Part shown: positions 23,896-33,623 of the stretch, piece after piece
Position numbering within the stretch: position 1 is the first letter of the stretch
Layout of the letters: each line of letters begins with the position of its first letter
Assembly: GCF_000025345.1 (NCBI RefSeq)
Contig: NC_013757.1
Location: forward strand, 930,001-994,000
Length of the DNA: 64,000 bases
Source: Geodermatophilus obscurus DSM 43160
GTDB lineage: Bacteria; Actinomycetota; Actinomycetes; Mycobacteriales; Geodermatophilaceae
Direction: 5' to 3'
Notes under the pieces: generated by a model
Seen by the model: the letters and a program-made list of their open reading frames with translations, nothing else
Databases searched by the model: none
Told to the model about the DNA's origin: nothing
Translations under genes and position numbers: made by a program

Positions 23896-25398
23896 GTGGC
23901 CGTCAACACGCGCCGGGTGAAGTCCGTCGAGGACTCCATCCGCGACACCGACGAGCCGGAGCACCGGCTCAAGAAAAACCTGTCGGGCCTGGACCTCACG
24001 GTCTTCGGCGTCGGCGTCATCATCGGGACCGGCATCTTCGTGCTCACCGGCATCGTCGCCCGGGACCAAGCGGGCCCGGCCGTGGCGATCTCGTTCGTCA
24101 TCGCCGGCATCGTGTGCGGGCTGGCAGCGATCTGCTACGCCGAGTTCGCCTCGACGGTGCCGGTCGCCGGGTCGGCGTACACGTTCTCCTACGCCACCTT
24201 CGGCGAGTTCATCGCCTGGATCATCGGCTGGGACCTCGTCCTCGAACTCGCGCTGGGCGCGGCGACGGTGTCCGTCGGCTGGTCGGGCTACCTCAACCAG
24301 CTGCTCGACGACATCGGCACGCCCCTGCCGTCGTCGATCGCCGGCGAGACGGCGACGGTCAACATCCCCGCTATCCTGATCACGCTGGTGATGACCGGCG
24401 TCCTCATCCTCGGGATCAAGCTCTCCTCGCGGGTCACCGCGATCATCGTGGCGATCAAGCTGGTCGTCGTCCTGCTGGTGATCGGGGTCGGGTTCTTCCT
24501 GACCAAGGCCGAGAACTACACGCCGTTCGTCCCGCCCGCGCAGCCCGCGGCGGCGGGGGAGGAGGGCTGGCTGCACACGCCACTGATCTCGGTGCTCACC
24601 GGGTTCAGCCCCGGCACGTACGGCTGGGGCGGCGTGCTCGCCGGCGCCGCGATCGTGTTCTTCGCGTTCATCGGCTTCGACATCGTGGCCACCGCCGCCG
24701 AGGAGACCCGCGACCCCAAGCGGGACATGCCGCGCGGGATCCTCGGCTCGCTGGCGATCTGCACCCTCCTGTACGTGATGGTCTCGCTGGTGGTCGTGGG
24801 GATGCAGAACTACACCGAGCTGAGCGCCACCGCGCCGCTGGCGGGCGCCTTCTCGGCCAACGGGTGGCCCGTCTTCGCGAGCCTCATCTCGATCGGCGCG
24901 CTGGCCGGGCTCACCTCGGTGGTCATGATCCTGATGCTCGGTCAGTCGCGGGTGCTGTTCGCGATGAGCCGCGACCACCTGCTCCCGCCCGGCCTGGCGA
25001 AGGTCCACCCCCGGTACGGCACCCCGTACCGCATCACGATCGTCACCGGGATCGTGGTCGCGCTGCTCGCCGGGTTCGTGCCGCTCACCGCACTCGCGGA
25101 GCTGGTGAACATCGGCACGCTGTTCGCCTTCTTCCTCGTGTCGATCGGCGTCTGGGTGCTGCGGCGGACCCGTCCGGACCTGCACCGTTCCTTCCGGGTG
25201 CCGTGGGTCCCGGTCCTGCCGATCGTGTCGGCACTGGCCTCCCTGTGGCTGATGTCCAACCTGCCCACCGACACGTGGCTGCGCTTCCTCGTCTGGATGG
25301 CGCTCGGCGTCGGCATGTACTTCGTCTACGGCCGCCGCCGCAGCCGGATGGCCACCGGGGAACGGATGTCGGCCGCCGACAACATCGCCCGCCGCTGA
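23896..25398 (+). CDS. APC family amino acid permease
   Basis: 500 residues with about 12 membrane helices. The first helix carries the APC unwound substrate site GVGVIIGTGIFVLTG, and later segments show AYTFSYATFGEFIAWIIGWDLVLE, AAEETRDPKRDMPRGI and MILMLGQSRVLFAMSRDHLLP, all typical of cationic amino acid (CAT/YfnA-like) permeases. The cytoplasmic N terminus is Arg-rich. A GTG start at 23896 follows AGAGGA at about 11 bases. It probably exchanges or imports a basic or neutral amino acid; specificity cannot be read. No metabolic partner is adjacent. Confidence 0.88.
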   Translation: MAVNTRRVKSVEDSIRDTDEPEHRLKKNLSGLDLTVFGVGVIIGTGIFVLTGIVARDQAGPAVAISFVIAGIVCGLAAICYAEFASTVPVAGSAYTFSYATFGEFIAWIIGWDLVLELALGAATVSVGWSGYLNQLLDDIGTPLPSSIAGETATVNIPAILITLVMTGVLILGIKLSSRVTAIIVAIKLVVVLLVIGVGFFLTKAENYTPFVPPAQPAAAGEEGWLHTPLISVLTGFSPGTYGWGGVLAGAAIVFFAFIGFDIVATAAEETRDPKRDMPRGILGSLAICTLLYVMVSLVVVGMQNYTELSATAPLAGAFSANGWPVFASLISIGALAGLTSVVMILMLGQSRVLFAMSRDHLLPPGLAKVHPRYGTPYRITIVTGIVVALLAGFVPLTALAELVNIGTLFAFFLVSIGVWVLRRTRPDLHRSFRVPWVPVLPIVSALASLWLMSNLPTDTWLRFLVWMALGVGMYFVYGRRRSRMATGERMSAADNIARR

Positions 25399-25500
25399 CC
25401 CCATCGGAGGGGTGAGGCCGCCCGCGCAGCACCTCCAGCCGCCCGCTGCCCGCGCCGACCCGACCGGTGACCGACGTCCCCGGCCAGGGAGAGCACACCC

Positions 25501-26136
25501 GTGGCGAGCACCGTCCTCGACGCCCGCGAGACCCCGCCCGCGCCGTCGTCCCCCGACCGCCGCCGGCCGCCGGCCGCCGTGCTGGCGGCCGCGGCCGTCG
25601 GCCTCGTGGAGGCGGTGGCGCTGCTGGCCGGCGGGCTGACCGGGCTGGACGGCCTGCTGCTGTCCCCGCTGCGGCCGGCGGGCCCGGTCGTCGCCGTCGT
25701 GCTGCTCCTGCTCGCCGGGTGGGTGGTGCTGTGCGCCGGCGGTGGGGTGCTGCTGCTCGACCGGTCCGGACGGCGGGTCCACACCGCCGTGGCCACCGCG
25801 GAGGTGGCGCTGGTGGGGGCGCTGATGGCGCTCGCGCTGCTCACCCCCCTGTTCGACACCCTGCCGGTGGGCCTGCCGCTGCCGGCGCTGGCGCTGCTGA
25901 CCCTCGGCCTGCCGGTGGGGAAGCTGCTGCTGGCCGGCGCGCCCTCGACGGTGGACTGGGTGGCGCAGGGGCCGCACCCAGCGGTGCGCCACCCCGAGCC
26001 GGCCGCCGTCGGCCCGCGGACCCGGGCGGTCACCCTCGCCCTCATCGGCCTGGCCCTGGTCACCGTCGCGCTCACCACCCCGGTGCCCGGCGCGGCTCCC
26101 GAGGCCCCGGCGACGGTGGGCACCAGCCGCCCCTGA
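25501..26136 (+). CDS. hypothetical membrane protein, five predicted helices
   Basis: 211 residues, not recognised as a named family. Hydrophobic segments lie at about 27-45 (VLAAAAVGLVEAVALLAGG), 62-90 (VVAVVLLLLAGWVVLCAGG), 98-116, 125-140 and 178-193. A short Pro-rich cytoplasmic start and a Pro/Ala-rich tail flank them. GTG start with GGGAG upstream. It lies directly before metG, but metG has its own leaderless promoter, so the two need not be functionally linked. Confidence 0.7.
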   Translation: MASTVLDARETPPAPSSPDRRRPPAAVLAAAAVGLVEAVALLAGGLTGLDGLLLSPLRPAGPVVAVVLLLLAGWVVLCAGGGVLLLDRSGRRVHTAVATAEVALVGALMALALLTPLFDTLPVGLPLPALALLTLGLPVGKLLLAGAPSTVDWVAQGPHPAVRHPEPAAVGPRTRAVTLALIGLALVTVALTTPVPGAAPEAPATVGTSRP

Positions 26137-26156
26137 ACCGGCTGGACGCTGCCGCC

Positions 26157-26162
26157 TAGGCT
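26157..26162 (+). promoter_or_regulatory. -10 element TAGGCT, leaderless promoter of metG
   Basis: TAGGCT ends 6 bases before the GTG at 26169, with no ribosome binding site between. Confidence 0.55.
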
Positions 26163-26168
26163 CGTGCC

Positions 26169-27962
26169 GTGAGTGATCGGCACATCCTGACCGCCGTGGC
26201 CTGGCCCTACGCCAACGGCCCGCGGCACATCGGCCACGTCTCCGGCTTCGGCGTCCCCTCCGACGTCTTCAGCCGCTACCACCGCATGGTGGGTGACCGG
26301 GTGCTGATGGTCAGCGGCACCGACGAGCACGGCACGCCGATCACCGTCGCCGCCGACGCGGAGGGCGTGAGCCCGCGGGAGATCGCCGACCGCAACAACC
26401 GGGTCATCGTCGGCGACCTGCAGTCGCTCGGGCTGTCCTACGACCTGTTCACCCGGACGACCACGGGCAACCACGCGGCGATCAGCCAGGAGATCTTCCT
26501 CGGCCTGCTCAAGAACGGGTACGTCTTCCCGAAGACGACGCTCGGCGCGATCAGCCCGTCGACCGGGCGCACCCTGCCCGACCGCTACATCGAGGGCACC
26601 TGCCCGATCTGCGGCTACGACGGCGCCCGCGGTGACCAGTGCGACAACTGCGGCAACCAGCTGGACCCGGTCGACCTGATCAACCCCCGGAGCCGGATCA
26701 ACGGCGAGACGCCGAAGTTCGTGGAGGAGGAGCACTACTTCCTCGACCTGCCGGCCTTCACCCGCTCGCTGGGCGACTGGCTGGACAGCCGCAAGGGGTG
26801 GCGGCCCAACGTCCTCAACTTCGCGAAGAACCTGCTCACCGACCTCAAGCCGCGCAGCTACACCCGCGACATCGACTGGGGCGTGCCGGTGCCGCTCGAG
26901 GGCTGGCGCGATCGCCCCGACAAGCGCATCTACGTCTGGTTCGACGCCGTCGTCGGCTACCTGTCGGCCTCCATCGAGTGGGCGCGCCGCTCCGGGGACG
27001 ACGACGCGTGGCGCCAGTGGTGGCAGACGCCGGACGCGTCCGCCTACTACTTCATGGGCAAGGACAACATCGTCTTCCACGCCGAGATCTGGCCCGCCCA
27101 GCTGCTCGGCTACAACGGCGAGGGCGACAAGGGCGGCACCCCGGGCTCGCTGGGCCGGCTCAACCTGCCCACCGAGGTGGTCTCCAGCGAGTTCCTGACC
27201 ATGGAGGGGCGCAAGTTCAGCTCGTCCCGCCAGGTCGTCATCTACGTGCGCGACTTCCTGGCCCGCTACGACGCCGACGCGCTGCGCTACTTCATCGCCG
27301 CGGCCGGGCCGGAGTCCCAGGACACCGACTTCACCTGGGCGGAGTTCCTGCGCCGCAACAACGACGAGCTGGTCGCCGGGTGGGGCAACCTGGTCAACCG
27401 CACGGTGTCGATGGCCGCGAAGAACGTCGGCGCCGTCCCGACCCCGGGGGAGCTGACCGACGCCGACCGAGCGCTGCTGGGCACGACCTCGGGCGCGTTC
27501 GGGCCGGTCGGCGAGCTGCTGTCGCGCAACCGGCAAAAGGCCGCGGCCGCGGAGGCGATGCGGGTGGTCGGGGAGGCCAACAAGTACCTGTCCGACCAGG
27601 CGCCGTGGAAGCTCAAGGAGGACCCGGCCCGCCGGGACACCGTGCTGCACACCGCGCTGCAGGCGGTCAGCGACTGCAACGCGCTGCTCACCCCGTTCCT
27701 CCCGCACTCCGCGCAGAAGGTGCACGAGCTGCTCGGCGGGACCGGCGTCTGGTCGCCGGCGCCGCGGATCGAGGAGGTCACCGACCTCGACGACGGCTCG
27801 CCGTACCCGATCATCACCGGCGACCACGCCCAGGGGCAGGCGGTGTGGGCGTCCCGGCCGCTCCCCCCGGGGACGCCGCTGTCGCCGCCCACCCCGGTGT
27901 TCAAGAAGCTCGACGAGTCGATCGTCGAGGAGGAGCTGCGCCGGCTCGAAGGGGACGAGTGA
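26169..27962 (+). CDS. metG: methionine--tRNA ligase
   Basis: 597 residues. Charges initiator and elongator tRNA-Met. Class I motifs: ANGPRHIGH (HIGH motif), the zinc-knuckle pairs [14 protein letters not shown] and CDNC inserted in the connecting peptide, and KFSSSRQ (KMSKS variant) before the anticodon-binding helical domain with [22 protein letters not shown]. The C-terminal tRNA-binding (EMAP-like) extension is absent, as in many actinobacteria. GTG start at a leaderless promoter. First of the metG-tatD-rpfB-rsmA-ispE order known from mycobacteria. Confidence 0.97.
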   Translation: MSDRHILTAVAWPYANGPRHIGHVSGFGVPSDVFSRYHRMVGDRVLMVSGTDEHGTPITVAADAEGVSPREIADRNNRVIVGDLQSLGLSYDLFTRTTTGNHAAISQEIFLGLLKNGYVFPKTTLGAISPSTGRTLPDRYIEGTCPICGYDGARGDQCDNCGNQLDPVDLINPRSRINGETPKFVEEEHYFLDLPAFTRSLGDWLDSRKGWRPNVLNFAKNLLTDLKPRSYTRDIDWGVPVPLEGWRDRPDKRIYVWFDAVVGYLSASIEWARRSGDDDAWRQWWQTPDASAYYFMGKDNIVFHAEIWPAQLLGYNGEGDKGGTPGSLGRLNLPTEVVSSEFLTMEGRKFSSSRQVVIYVRDFLARYDADALRYFIAAAGPESQDTDFTWAEFLRRNNDELVAGWGNLVNRTVSMAAKNVGAVPTPGELTDADRALLGTTSGAFGPVGELLSRNRQKAAAAEAMRVVGEANKYLSDQAPWKLKEDPARRDTVLHTALQAVSDCNALLTPFLPHSAQKVHELLGGTGVWSPAPRIEEVTDLDDGSPYPIITGDHAQGQAVWASRPLPPGTPLSPPTPVFKKLDESIVEEELRRLEGDE

Positions 27963-27986
27963 GCGAGCTCGCGAGCTCACCGATGG
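27957..27986. repeat. gene-junction repeat, copy 1
   Basis: A 30-bp unit starting GAGTGAGCGAG and containing TCGCGAGCTCACCGA begins inside the last metG codons and includes its stop. A near-identical unit spans the end of the septum-protein gene at 53760-53789. It contains the perfect palindrome GAGCTCGCGAGCTC. Confidence 0.65.
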
Positions 27987-28035
27987 ACGGAGCAGCCCGG
28001 CGAGAGCCGAGCCCGAGCGCCGGCGAGGGCTCGGT

Positions 28036-28899
28036 GTGAGCCGGTCAGCTGCGTCGCGGGCGAACCGGAGAGGCGAGAAGCCGCCGCCCCCGGAGCCGCT
28101 CCCGTCCCCGGCGGTCGACAGCCACACCCACCTCGACATCACCCTCGACGGCGACCGGCGGCCGGACGACCGGGCCGTCGACGACGAGATCGAGGCCGCC
28201 GTCGCCGTGGGCGTCCCGCGGCTGGTGCAGGTCGGGGTGGACGTCGGCTCCTCCCGCTGGTCGGCCGAGCTCGCCGCCCGGCACCCGAACGTGCTGGCCG
28301 CCGTCGCCCTGCACCCGAACGAGGCGGGTGCGGGCGCGGCGACCGACGACGCGCTGGCCGAGATCGACCGGCTCGCGGCGCTGCCCCGGGTACGGGCGGT
28401 GGGGGAGACCGGGCTCGACCGCTACCGCACCGGACCCGACGGCTGGGCGGCGCAGGAGGCGTCCTTCCGGGCGCACATCCGGATCGCCGAGGACCGCGGC
28501 GTCGCGCTGGTCATCCACGACCGCGACGCCCACGAGGAGGTCCTCCGGGTGCTGGCGGACGAGGGCGCTCCCGAGCACACGGTCCTGCACTGCTTCTCCG
28601 GCGACGCCTCCTTCGCCCGGGCCTGCGTCGAGCGGGGCTTCGTGCTGTCCTTCGCGGGCACGCTGACCTTCGCCAACGCCGGCTACCTGCGGGAGGCCGC
28701 CGCGCTGGCGCCGGTCGGGCAGCTGCTCGTGGAGACCGACTCGCCGTTCCTGACACCGGTTCCGTACCGCGGCCGGCCCAACGCCTCGCGGCTGGTGCCG
28801 CACACGGTGCGCGCACTGGCGGAGGTGACCGGCGTCGAGCTGGAGGAGCTCTGCGCCCACCTCACCACCACCGCCGAACGCGTCTTCGGGAGCTGGTGA
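28036..28899 (+). CDS. tatD: TatD family metal-dependent hydrolase (DNase)
   Basis: 287 residues. TIM-barrel amidohydrolase with metal ligands in order: DSHTHLD (His-x-His near the N terminus), GETGLDRYR (Glu), VIHDRDAHEEVL (His; most homologues have HxRxA, here HDRDA), LHCFSGD (His) and ETDSPFLTP (Asp). Acts as a 3'-5' exonuclease or repair-associated DNase in characterised members. The first 25 residues are Arg/Pro-rich and encoded by the junction after metG, so the native start may be later, near SPAVDSHTHLD. GTG 28036 is the best available start codon. Confidence 0.9.
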   Translation: MSRSAASRANRRGEKPPPPEPLPSPAVDSHTHLDITLDGDRRPDDRAVDDEIEAAVAVGVPRLVQVGVDVGSSRWSAELAARHPNVLAAVALHPNEAGAGAATDDALAEIDRLAALPRVRAVGETGLDRYRTGPDGWAAQEASFRAHIRIAEDRGVALVIHDRDAHEEVLRVLADEGAPEHTVLHCFSGDASFARACVERGFVLSFAGTLTFANAGYLREAAALAPVGQLLVETDSPFLTPVPYRGRPNASRLVPHTVRALAEVTGVELEELCAHLTTTAERVFGSW

Positions 28900-28955
28900 A
28901 GGACCCCGCTGCCTCCACGCCTCGCGGGCTCGGCGCGGGCCCCTGCAGCGGGGCC
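28899..28955 (+). repeat. intergenic hairpin element, copy 3
   Basis: Arms GGACCCCGCTGC/GCAGCGGGGCC, inner stem CGCC/GGCG, loop TCGCGGGCTC. It begins at the tatD stop codon. Confidence 0.75.
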
Positions 28956-28984
28956 GGCCGTGCCGGTCCCGCACCCACGCCTCG

Positions 28985-29020
28985 CCGGCGCTCGCCGCGG
29001 GGCCCTGCGGCGAGCGCCGG
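28985..29020 (+). terminator. 14-bp hairpin terminator after tatD
   Basis: CCGGCGCTCGCCGC (28985-28998) pairs perfectly with 29007-29020 around an 8-base loop. It lies 30 bases after the repeat element, before the next gene's short leader. Confidence 0.6.
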
Positions 29021-29090
29021 GCGGCCAGCGGCCATCGCAGTGTCATGACAGAACACGTCACGTCGCGCAGTTCGGGGGGACACTGGCGTC

Positions 29091-29930
29091 GTGGGCCGCC
29101 TCATCGCCGTCGTGCTTTTCATCGCCGTCCTGGTCCCCGGTGTCCTGCTCGCCCGCGCCTGGGCCCTGGCCGCCGACCGGCGTGCCGTCGCCGCCGCGGC
29201 GGTCGGGTTCACCACCCCCACGCCGGAAGGGCTCGCCGTGCTGGGGCGTCAGGCGCAGCACGGGCGGCGGGTGCGCCGGCTCGGTCTCGTCCTCGGCGTG
29301 GCCGGCATCGGCGGCAGCATCGCCCTGTTCGGTGAGGCGTCGGTGTTCCTCTGGCTGCCGGCCCTCGTCCTCGGGCTGCTGCTGGGCGTCGTCCTCGCCG
29401 AGGCGACCCGCCCCCGGCCGCGCTGGCGGACCAGTTCTCCGTCCCGCCGGCCCCGGCAGTCCGAGCTCATCTCGCTGGTGCTGCTCTGGTCGATGCGTGC
29501 GGTCGTCGCCGCCGAGCTGACCACCGCCGTCCTCACGTGGCAGCGCGGCGACCTCCCGGACAGCGTCGGCTGGGTCGCCGTCGCCGTCCCGCTGGTCGCC
29601 TGGGTGCTCGCCGAGGTGGCGCTGCTGCGGACGCTGGTGCGCCCGCTGCCCGCCGAGGGGGCCGACGTGCCGGTCGACGAGGCGCTGCGCACCTGGACGG
29701 CGCACCTGGTCACCGCCGCCGTCAGCGTGCTGGCGCTGCTGCCCCTCGGGGTCCTGCTGCTGACGGCGGGCATCGACCTCGGCGACCGCGTCACCCAGGG
29801 CATCGACCTGCTCCCCGTGGCGCTCGTGGCCGGGGGCTTCGCCGGGCTGGCCGCGGGCCTCGCGCTCGCCGTCTTCCTGGTCACCTGGCTCAAGCCCGTC
29901 CGGGTCGACGACCGGGCGCTGACGACGTGA
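29091..29930 (+). CDS. hypothetical integral membrane protein
   Basis: 279 residues, no family recognised. About seven hydrophobic segments: 4-24, 64-80, 85-103, 125-145, 155-180, 208-228 and 240-264. A cytoplasmic Arg-rich loop at about 105-122 (RPRPRWRTSSPSRRPRQ) divides two unequal halves. GTG 29091; the only upstream purine run is GGGGGG about 13 bases away, so translation may be weak. Lies between tatD and rpfB, an interval that is empty in mycobacteria. Confidence 0.65.
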   Translation: MGRLIAVVLFIAVLVPGVLLARAWALAADRRAVAAAAVGFTTPTPEGLAVLGRQAQHGRRVRRLGLVLGVAGIGGSIALFGEASVFLWLPALVLGLLLGVVLAEATRPRPRWRTSSPSRRPRQSELISLVLLWSMRAVVAAELTTAVLTWQRGDLPDSVGWVAVAVPLVAWVLAEVALLRTLVRPLPAEGADVPVDEALRTWTAHLVTAAVSVLALLPLGVLLLTAGIDLGDRVTQGIDLLPVALVAGGFAGLAAGLALAVFLVTWLKPVRVDDRALTT

Positions 29931-30301
29931 CCTGTCGGCCTACCGGCCGACACCGCGGCCAGGTGCCGTTCCCGCCCTGAGCTGAGCCCCACCCGGTGCT
30001 CGATCGCGGGAGCCTCCGGCCCCCGGTCCTCGCACCGTGACATGGCGGTCCTCCGGACCGCACCGCGGCCGAGAGCCGTCCCCGGCGTGCGCTGAGCGCT
30101 GCCCGGCCTCGCGGGGCGGCTCCTCTCGGTGGTCGGGCCAGTCACCGCTCTCGGCCCGTGATCATGCTGTGGGCTCGATCACTCCGCCGACCTCACGCTG
30201 CGCACTCGTCACACCCGCCCCACCCGGCGCGCCGGTCACGGAACGTGCCGGCGCGTCCCCGAGTCGACACATCGCCTCGCTGGTTCACTCGTCGCGCACC
30301 G
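29931..30301. other. non-coding region upstream of rpfB, with a diverged direct repeat
   Basis: No convincing coding frame. Two stretches starting CACCGCGGCC (about 29951 and 30062) run parallel for about 55 bases with many substitutions, suggesting an old duplication. Small hairpins include GCGGTCC/GGACCGC (about 30045-30061) and GTGATC/GATCAC (30158-30182). Confidence 0.4.
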
Positions 30302-30329
30302 TTGCCACACACATCGTGTCCGTTACCGT
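30302..30329 (+). promoter_or_regulatory. candidate rpfB promoter
   Basis: TTGCCA (30302-30307) and TACCGT (30324-30329) are separated by 16 bases and fit the vegetative -35 and TANNNT -10. Transcription would start near 30336 and leave a leader of about 155 nt. Confidence 0.45.
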
Positions 30330-30335
30330 GTCGTG

Positions 30336-30489
30336 ACCAGCCGGGGTGGGAACCGACCCGGAGGGCACCGCGACCGGGAGCTCCGTCTCCCGGTCGACTG
30401 CCGTCCGAGCCGGGTCGCGCTCGGTACCCGCCAGCCGGCGTGTACCTGCGCGTGCTCCTCCTCCCGGGTCCTCGAGCCCTGGAAGAGTC
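30336..30489 (+). promoter_or_regulatory. structured 5' leader of rpfB
   Basis: The predicted leader folds into successive hairpins: a perfect 9-bp GACCGGGAG/CTCCCGGTC (30372-30395) and CCGAGC/GCTCGG (30405-30424), with CCAGCCGG sequences near both ends. Actinobacterial rpf genes often carry a c-di-AMP (ydaO) riboswitch. I see only loose resemblance (ACCCGCCAGC near the 3' end), so the class is not assigned. Confidence 0.35.
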
Positions 30490-31590
30490 GTGCCCCGATC
30501 CCTGAAGTCCGTCCTCCTCGCCCTCGTCCTGCTGGGACTCGTGGGCGGCTCCCTGGCCTACTTCGCCGCGCAGAAGTCGCTGGTGGTGACCGTCGACGGT
30601 CAGGCGCGGGAGGTCCGCACCTACGCCGGCACGGTCGGTGAGGTGCTCGAGGAGGAGGGGCTGCAGACGCAGTCGCACGACGTCGTCCTGCCGGACGCCG
30701 CCGCCCCGGTCAGCGACGGCGACACGGTCGTGCTCAACCGTGCCCGTCCGCTCACGCTCACCGTGGACGGGGTGCAGAGCGAGGTCTACGTGACCGCGCT
30801 GTCGGTCGACGAGGCGCTCGCGCAGCTCGGCTACCGCGCCGAGGACCTCGTCGTCTCCGCCAGCCGCAGCGAGCGCTTGCCGCTGGACGGCATGGCCCTG
30901 TCGATCACCACGCCCAAGGACGTCACCCTCGTCGTCGACGGCCAGGAGCGCGTGGTCACCACCACCGCGGCCACCGCCGGGGACCTGCTCGCCGAGCAGG
31001 GCGTCGTCCTCGGCGCGACCGACCGCACGAGCATGTACCCGGAGCAGGCGCTGCTGGCCCGCATGCGGCTGCAGGTCTTCCGCGTGCAGGTCAGCGAGGT
31101 CGCCGTCCCCACGACGATCGACTACCGGACCGTCGAGACCGAGGACCCCAGCGCCTTCGAGGACGACGAGACCGTCACCCGCGAGGGCGTCGAGGGCGAG
31201 CAGGTGACCACCTACCGGGTCACCGTGACCGACGGCGTCGAGACCGGCCGCGAGCAGCTGGCCACCAGGGTCACCCGCGAGCCGGTCGACGAGCTGGTCA
31301 CCGTCGGCACCAAGCAGCGCCCGGTCTCCGCCGGCAACAAGCCCAGCGCGGACGGCCTGAACTGGGCCGCCCTGGCGGCGTGCGAGTCCGGCGGCCGCCC
31401 GAACGCGGTGAGTGGCACCGGCAAGTACCGGGGCATGTACCAGTTCTCGCAGGGGACGTGGAACGCTGTCGGCGGCAGCGGCGACCCGGCCGCCGCCTCG
31501 GCCGACGAGCAGACCTACCGTGCGCAGCTGCTCTACCAGCGCTCCGGCGCCGGGCAGTGGCCGCACTGCGGAAAGAACCTCTTCAGCTGA
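30490..31590 (+). CDS. rpfB: resuscitation-promoting factor RpfB
   Basis: 366 residues. Signal anchor at residues 4-25, then three DUF348 repeats (about 35-70, 90-130, 150-190), a G5 domain (about 205-285, [20 protein letters not shown]) and the catalytic Rpf domain at the C terminus ([17 protein letters not shown] with the glutamate in [21 protein letters not shown]). It cleaves peptidoglycan outside the cell and promotes exit from dormancy. Domain order is that of mycobacterial RpfB and gene order tatD-rpfB-rsmA-ispE is also shared. GTG 30490 follows GGAAGAG. A structured leader precedes it. Confidence 0.95.
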   Translation: MPRSLKSVLLALVLLGLVGGSLAYFAAQKSLVVTVDGQAREVRTYAGTVGEVLEEEGLQTQSHDVVLPDAAAPVSDGDTVVLNRARPLTLTVDGVQSEVYVTALSVDEALAQLGYRAEDLVVSASRSERLPLDGMALSITTPKDVTLVVDGQERVVTTTAATAGDLLAEQGVVLGATDRTSMYPEQALLARMRLQVFRVQVSEVAVPTTIDYRTVETEDPSAFEDDETVTREGVEGEQVTTYRVTVTDGVETGREQLATRVTREPVDELVTVGTKQRPVSAGNKPSADGLNWAALAACESGGRPNAVSGTGKYRGMYQFSQGTWNAVGGSGDPAAASADEQTYRAQLLYQRSGAGQWPHCGKNLFS

Positions 31591-31598
31591 TCGGACAG

Positions 31599-32465
31599 GT
31601 GCTGACCCCTACACCCGAGCAGACCGACGGGCTGCTGGGCCCGGCCGCGATCCGCGACCTGGCCCAGCAGCTCGAACTGCGTCCCACCAAGGCCCTCGGT
31701 CAGAACTTCCTGCACGACGCGAACACCATCCGGCGGATCGTGCGGACCGCCGAGCTGACCCGCGAGGACGTCGTCCTGGAGGTCGGCCCCGGTCTCGGCT
31801 CGCTGACCCTGGGGCTGCTGCCCGCCGCCGCGCACGTCACCGCCGTCGAGATCGACCCCCGGCTGGCCGCGCTGCTGCCCCGCACGGTGGCCGAGCGGGC
31901 TCCCGCGCTCGCCGACCGGCTGACCGTCGTCGAGGCCGATGCACTGCGCATCCGGGAGGTCCCCGGTCGTGCTCCGACGGCGCTGGTGGCCAACCTGCCC
32001 TACAACGTGGCGGTGCCCGTCCTGCTGCACCTGCTGGAACTGCTGCCGACGCTGCGGCGCGCGCTGGTCCTCGTGCAGGCCGAGGTCGCCGAGCGCCTGG
32101 CCGCGGCCCCGGGCTCGCCGGCCTACGGCGTGCCGTCGGCCAAGGCCGCCTGGTACGGCGAGGTTCGCCGGGCCGGGAACGTCGGCCGGCGGGTCTTCTG
32201 GCCCGAGCCCAACGTCGACTCCGGCCTGGTCGCCCTCGACCGCCGTCCGCCGCCGGCCGGAGACCGCGCCGCCACCTTCACCGTGATCGACGCCGCCTTC
32301 GCCACCCGCCGCAAGGGGCTGCGCGCGGCGCTGGCCCGCTGGGCCGGCGGCCCCGCGGCGGCGGAGGCCCGGCTGCGCGCCGCCGGCATCGACCCGACCA
32401 CGCGCGGGGAGCAGCTGTCGGTCGCGGACTTCGCGCGGCTGGCCGCGACGGAGGTCGCGGCGTGA
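31599..32465 (+). CDS. rsmA: 16S rRNA (adenine-1518/1519-N6)-dimethyltransferase
   Basis: 288 residues. Dimethylates two adenines in helix 45 late in 30S assembly. Motifs in order: [26 protein letters not shown] (SAM site), [33 protein letters not shown] (catalytic N-L-P-Y) and [14 protein letters not shown]. The GTG at 31599 lies 8 bases after the rpfB stop, so the two are co-transcribed. Its own stop overlaps the ispE start by GTGA. Confidence 0.96.
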   Translation: MLTPTPEQTDGLLGPAAIRDLAQQLELRPTKALGQNFLHDANTIRRIVRTAELTREDVVLEVGPGLGSLTLGLLPAAAHVTAVEIDPRLAALLPRTVAERAPALADRLTVVEADALRIREVPGRAPTALVANLPYNVAVPVLLHLLELLPTLRRALVLVQAEVAERLAAAPGSPAYGVPSAKAAWYGEVRRAGNVGRRVFWPEPNVDSGLVALDRRPPPAGDRAATFTVIDAAFATRRKGLRAALARWAGGPAAAEARLRAAGIDPTTRGEQLSVADFARLAATEVAA

Positions 32466-33427
32466 GCTGGTCCTCACCCGGCGGACCCGGCCGGCTGGCC
32501 GGGGACGGCGCCGTCGTCGCCCGCGCCCCCGCCAAGGTCAACGTGCACCTCGCGGTCGGGCCGCTGCGCTCCGACGGCTTCCACGAGCTGCGCACCGTCT
32601 ACCTGGCCGTCTCGCTGTTCGACACGGTCACCGTGCGCCCCGGCGACGGGCTCTCGCTCACGGTCACCGGCGAGGGGACGACGGGCAGCGGGCCGGACGC
32701 CGTCCCCACCGACCGCCGCAACCTCGTCTGGCGGGCCGCCGAGCTGCTGGCCGAGCGTGCCGGGGTGCCGGCCGACGCCGCCATCACCATCGACAAGTCG
32801 ATCCCGGCCGCCGCGGGGCTGGCGGGCGGCAGCGCGGACGCCGCCGCGGCGCTGGTGGCCCTCGACGCGCTGTGGGCCACCCACGCCACCCGCGGCGAGC
32901 TCACCGCGCTGGCCGCCCGGCTGGGCAGCGACGTGCCGTTCAGCCTGCTCGGCGGGGTGGCGCTGGGCTCCGGCCGCGGGGAGCAGCTGTCCCCGGTGCT
33001 GGCCCGCCGCCGCTGGGACTGGGTGCTCGGCATCGCCGGCGAGGGGCTGTCCACGCCGGCGGTCTACGCCGAGCTGGACCGGCTGCGGGCCGCAGGCCGG
33101 GTGCCCGACGGCGAGGAGCTGTCCTCGCCCGACCCGGTGATCGCGGCGCTGCGCAGCGGTCCGGTGCCCGCGCTGGCCGCCGCGCTCGGCAACGACCTGC
33201 AGCCCCCGGCACTCTCACTGCGGCCGGACCTGCGGCGGGCGCTGCGGGCCGCGACCGGGGCCGGCGCCGCGGCGGCGGTGGTCAGCGGTTCGGGCCCGAC
33301 CGTCGCCGCCCTCGCCGAGGACGAGGAGTCCGCGGTGCGGCTGACCGCGGCGCTGGCCGGGGAGGGCGTCTACCGCACCGTGCGGGCGGTGCACGGCCCC
33401 GTGCCCGGCGCCCGGCTGGTCGGCTGA
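32462..33427 (+). CDS. ispE: 4-diphosphocytidyl-2-C-methyl-D-erythritol kinase
   Basis: 321 residues. GHMP kinase of the non-mevalonate isoprenoid pathway. Motifs: [24 protein letters not shown] (substrate end), [21 protein letters not shown] (ATP loop P-x-x-x-G-L-x-G-G-S-A-D) and the C-terminal [11 protein letters not shown]. Last of the coupled rpfB-rsmA-ispE run. GTG start within the rsmA stop overlap. Length is slightly above the family average because of a 15-residue N-terminal extension. Confidence 0.95.
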   Translation: MSWSSPGGPGRLAGDGAVVARAPAKVNVHLAVGPLRSDGFHELRTVYLAVSLFDTVTVRPGDGLSLTVTGEGTTGSGPDAVPTDRRNLVWRAAELLAERAGVPADAAITIDKSIPAAAGLAGGSADAAAALVALDALWATHATRGELTALAARLGSDVPFSLLGGVALGSGRGEQLSPVLARRRWDWVLGIAGEGLSTPAVYAELDRLRAAGRVPDGEELSSPDPVIAALRSGPVPALAAALGNDLQPPALSLRPDLRRALRAATGAGAAAAVVSGSGPTVAALAEDEESAVRLTAALAGEGVYRTVRAVHGPVPGARLVG

Positions 33428-33429
33428 AG

Positions 33430-33574
33430 AAGGACCCCGTCCCACCCACCCTTCGCAGGCTCAGGGCGGTGCCCTGGACGGGGCCGTCCCCCACCCCCAC
33501 CTGGATCCGTCCAGGCCCGGCCCCGTCCAGAGGCTCGCCGCGAGCATGCGCGCGGTGAGGAGGACGGGGTCCTT
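33430..33574. repeat. intergenic hairpin element, copies 4a and 4b in opposite orientation
   Basis: Copy 4a (33430-33485) has arms GGACCCCGTCC/GGACGGGGCC and loop TCGCAGGCTC. Copy 4b (33519-33574) is inverted, with the loop GCGCATGCTC when read on the minus strand. Together they start with AAGGACCCCGTCC and end with its exact complement, so the pair looks like a 145-bp unit with 13-bp terminal inverted repeats. It separates ispE from the convergent TetR gene. Confidence 0.75.
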
Positions 33575-33623
33575 CGACCTGTGAGGGGGCCGCCGGGGCC
33601 ACCCGCCCCGAGCCCATCGCAGG

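Noticed and set aside
22477..25992. Very long open frame of over 1,100 codons on the minus strand
   Set aside because: It is a GC-rich shadow across corA and the APC permease; it is low-complexity in Arg, Gly, Pro and Ala with no recognisable domain, and the real genes in that span have clear family motifs.
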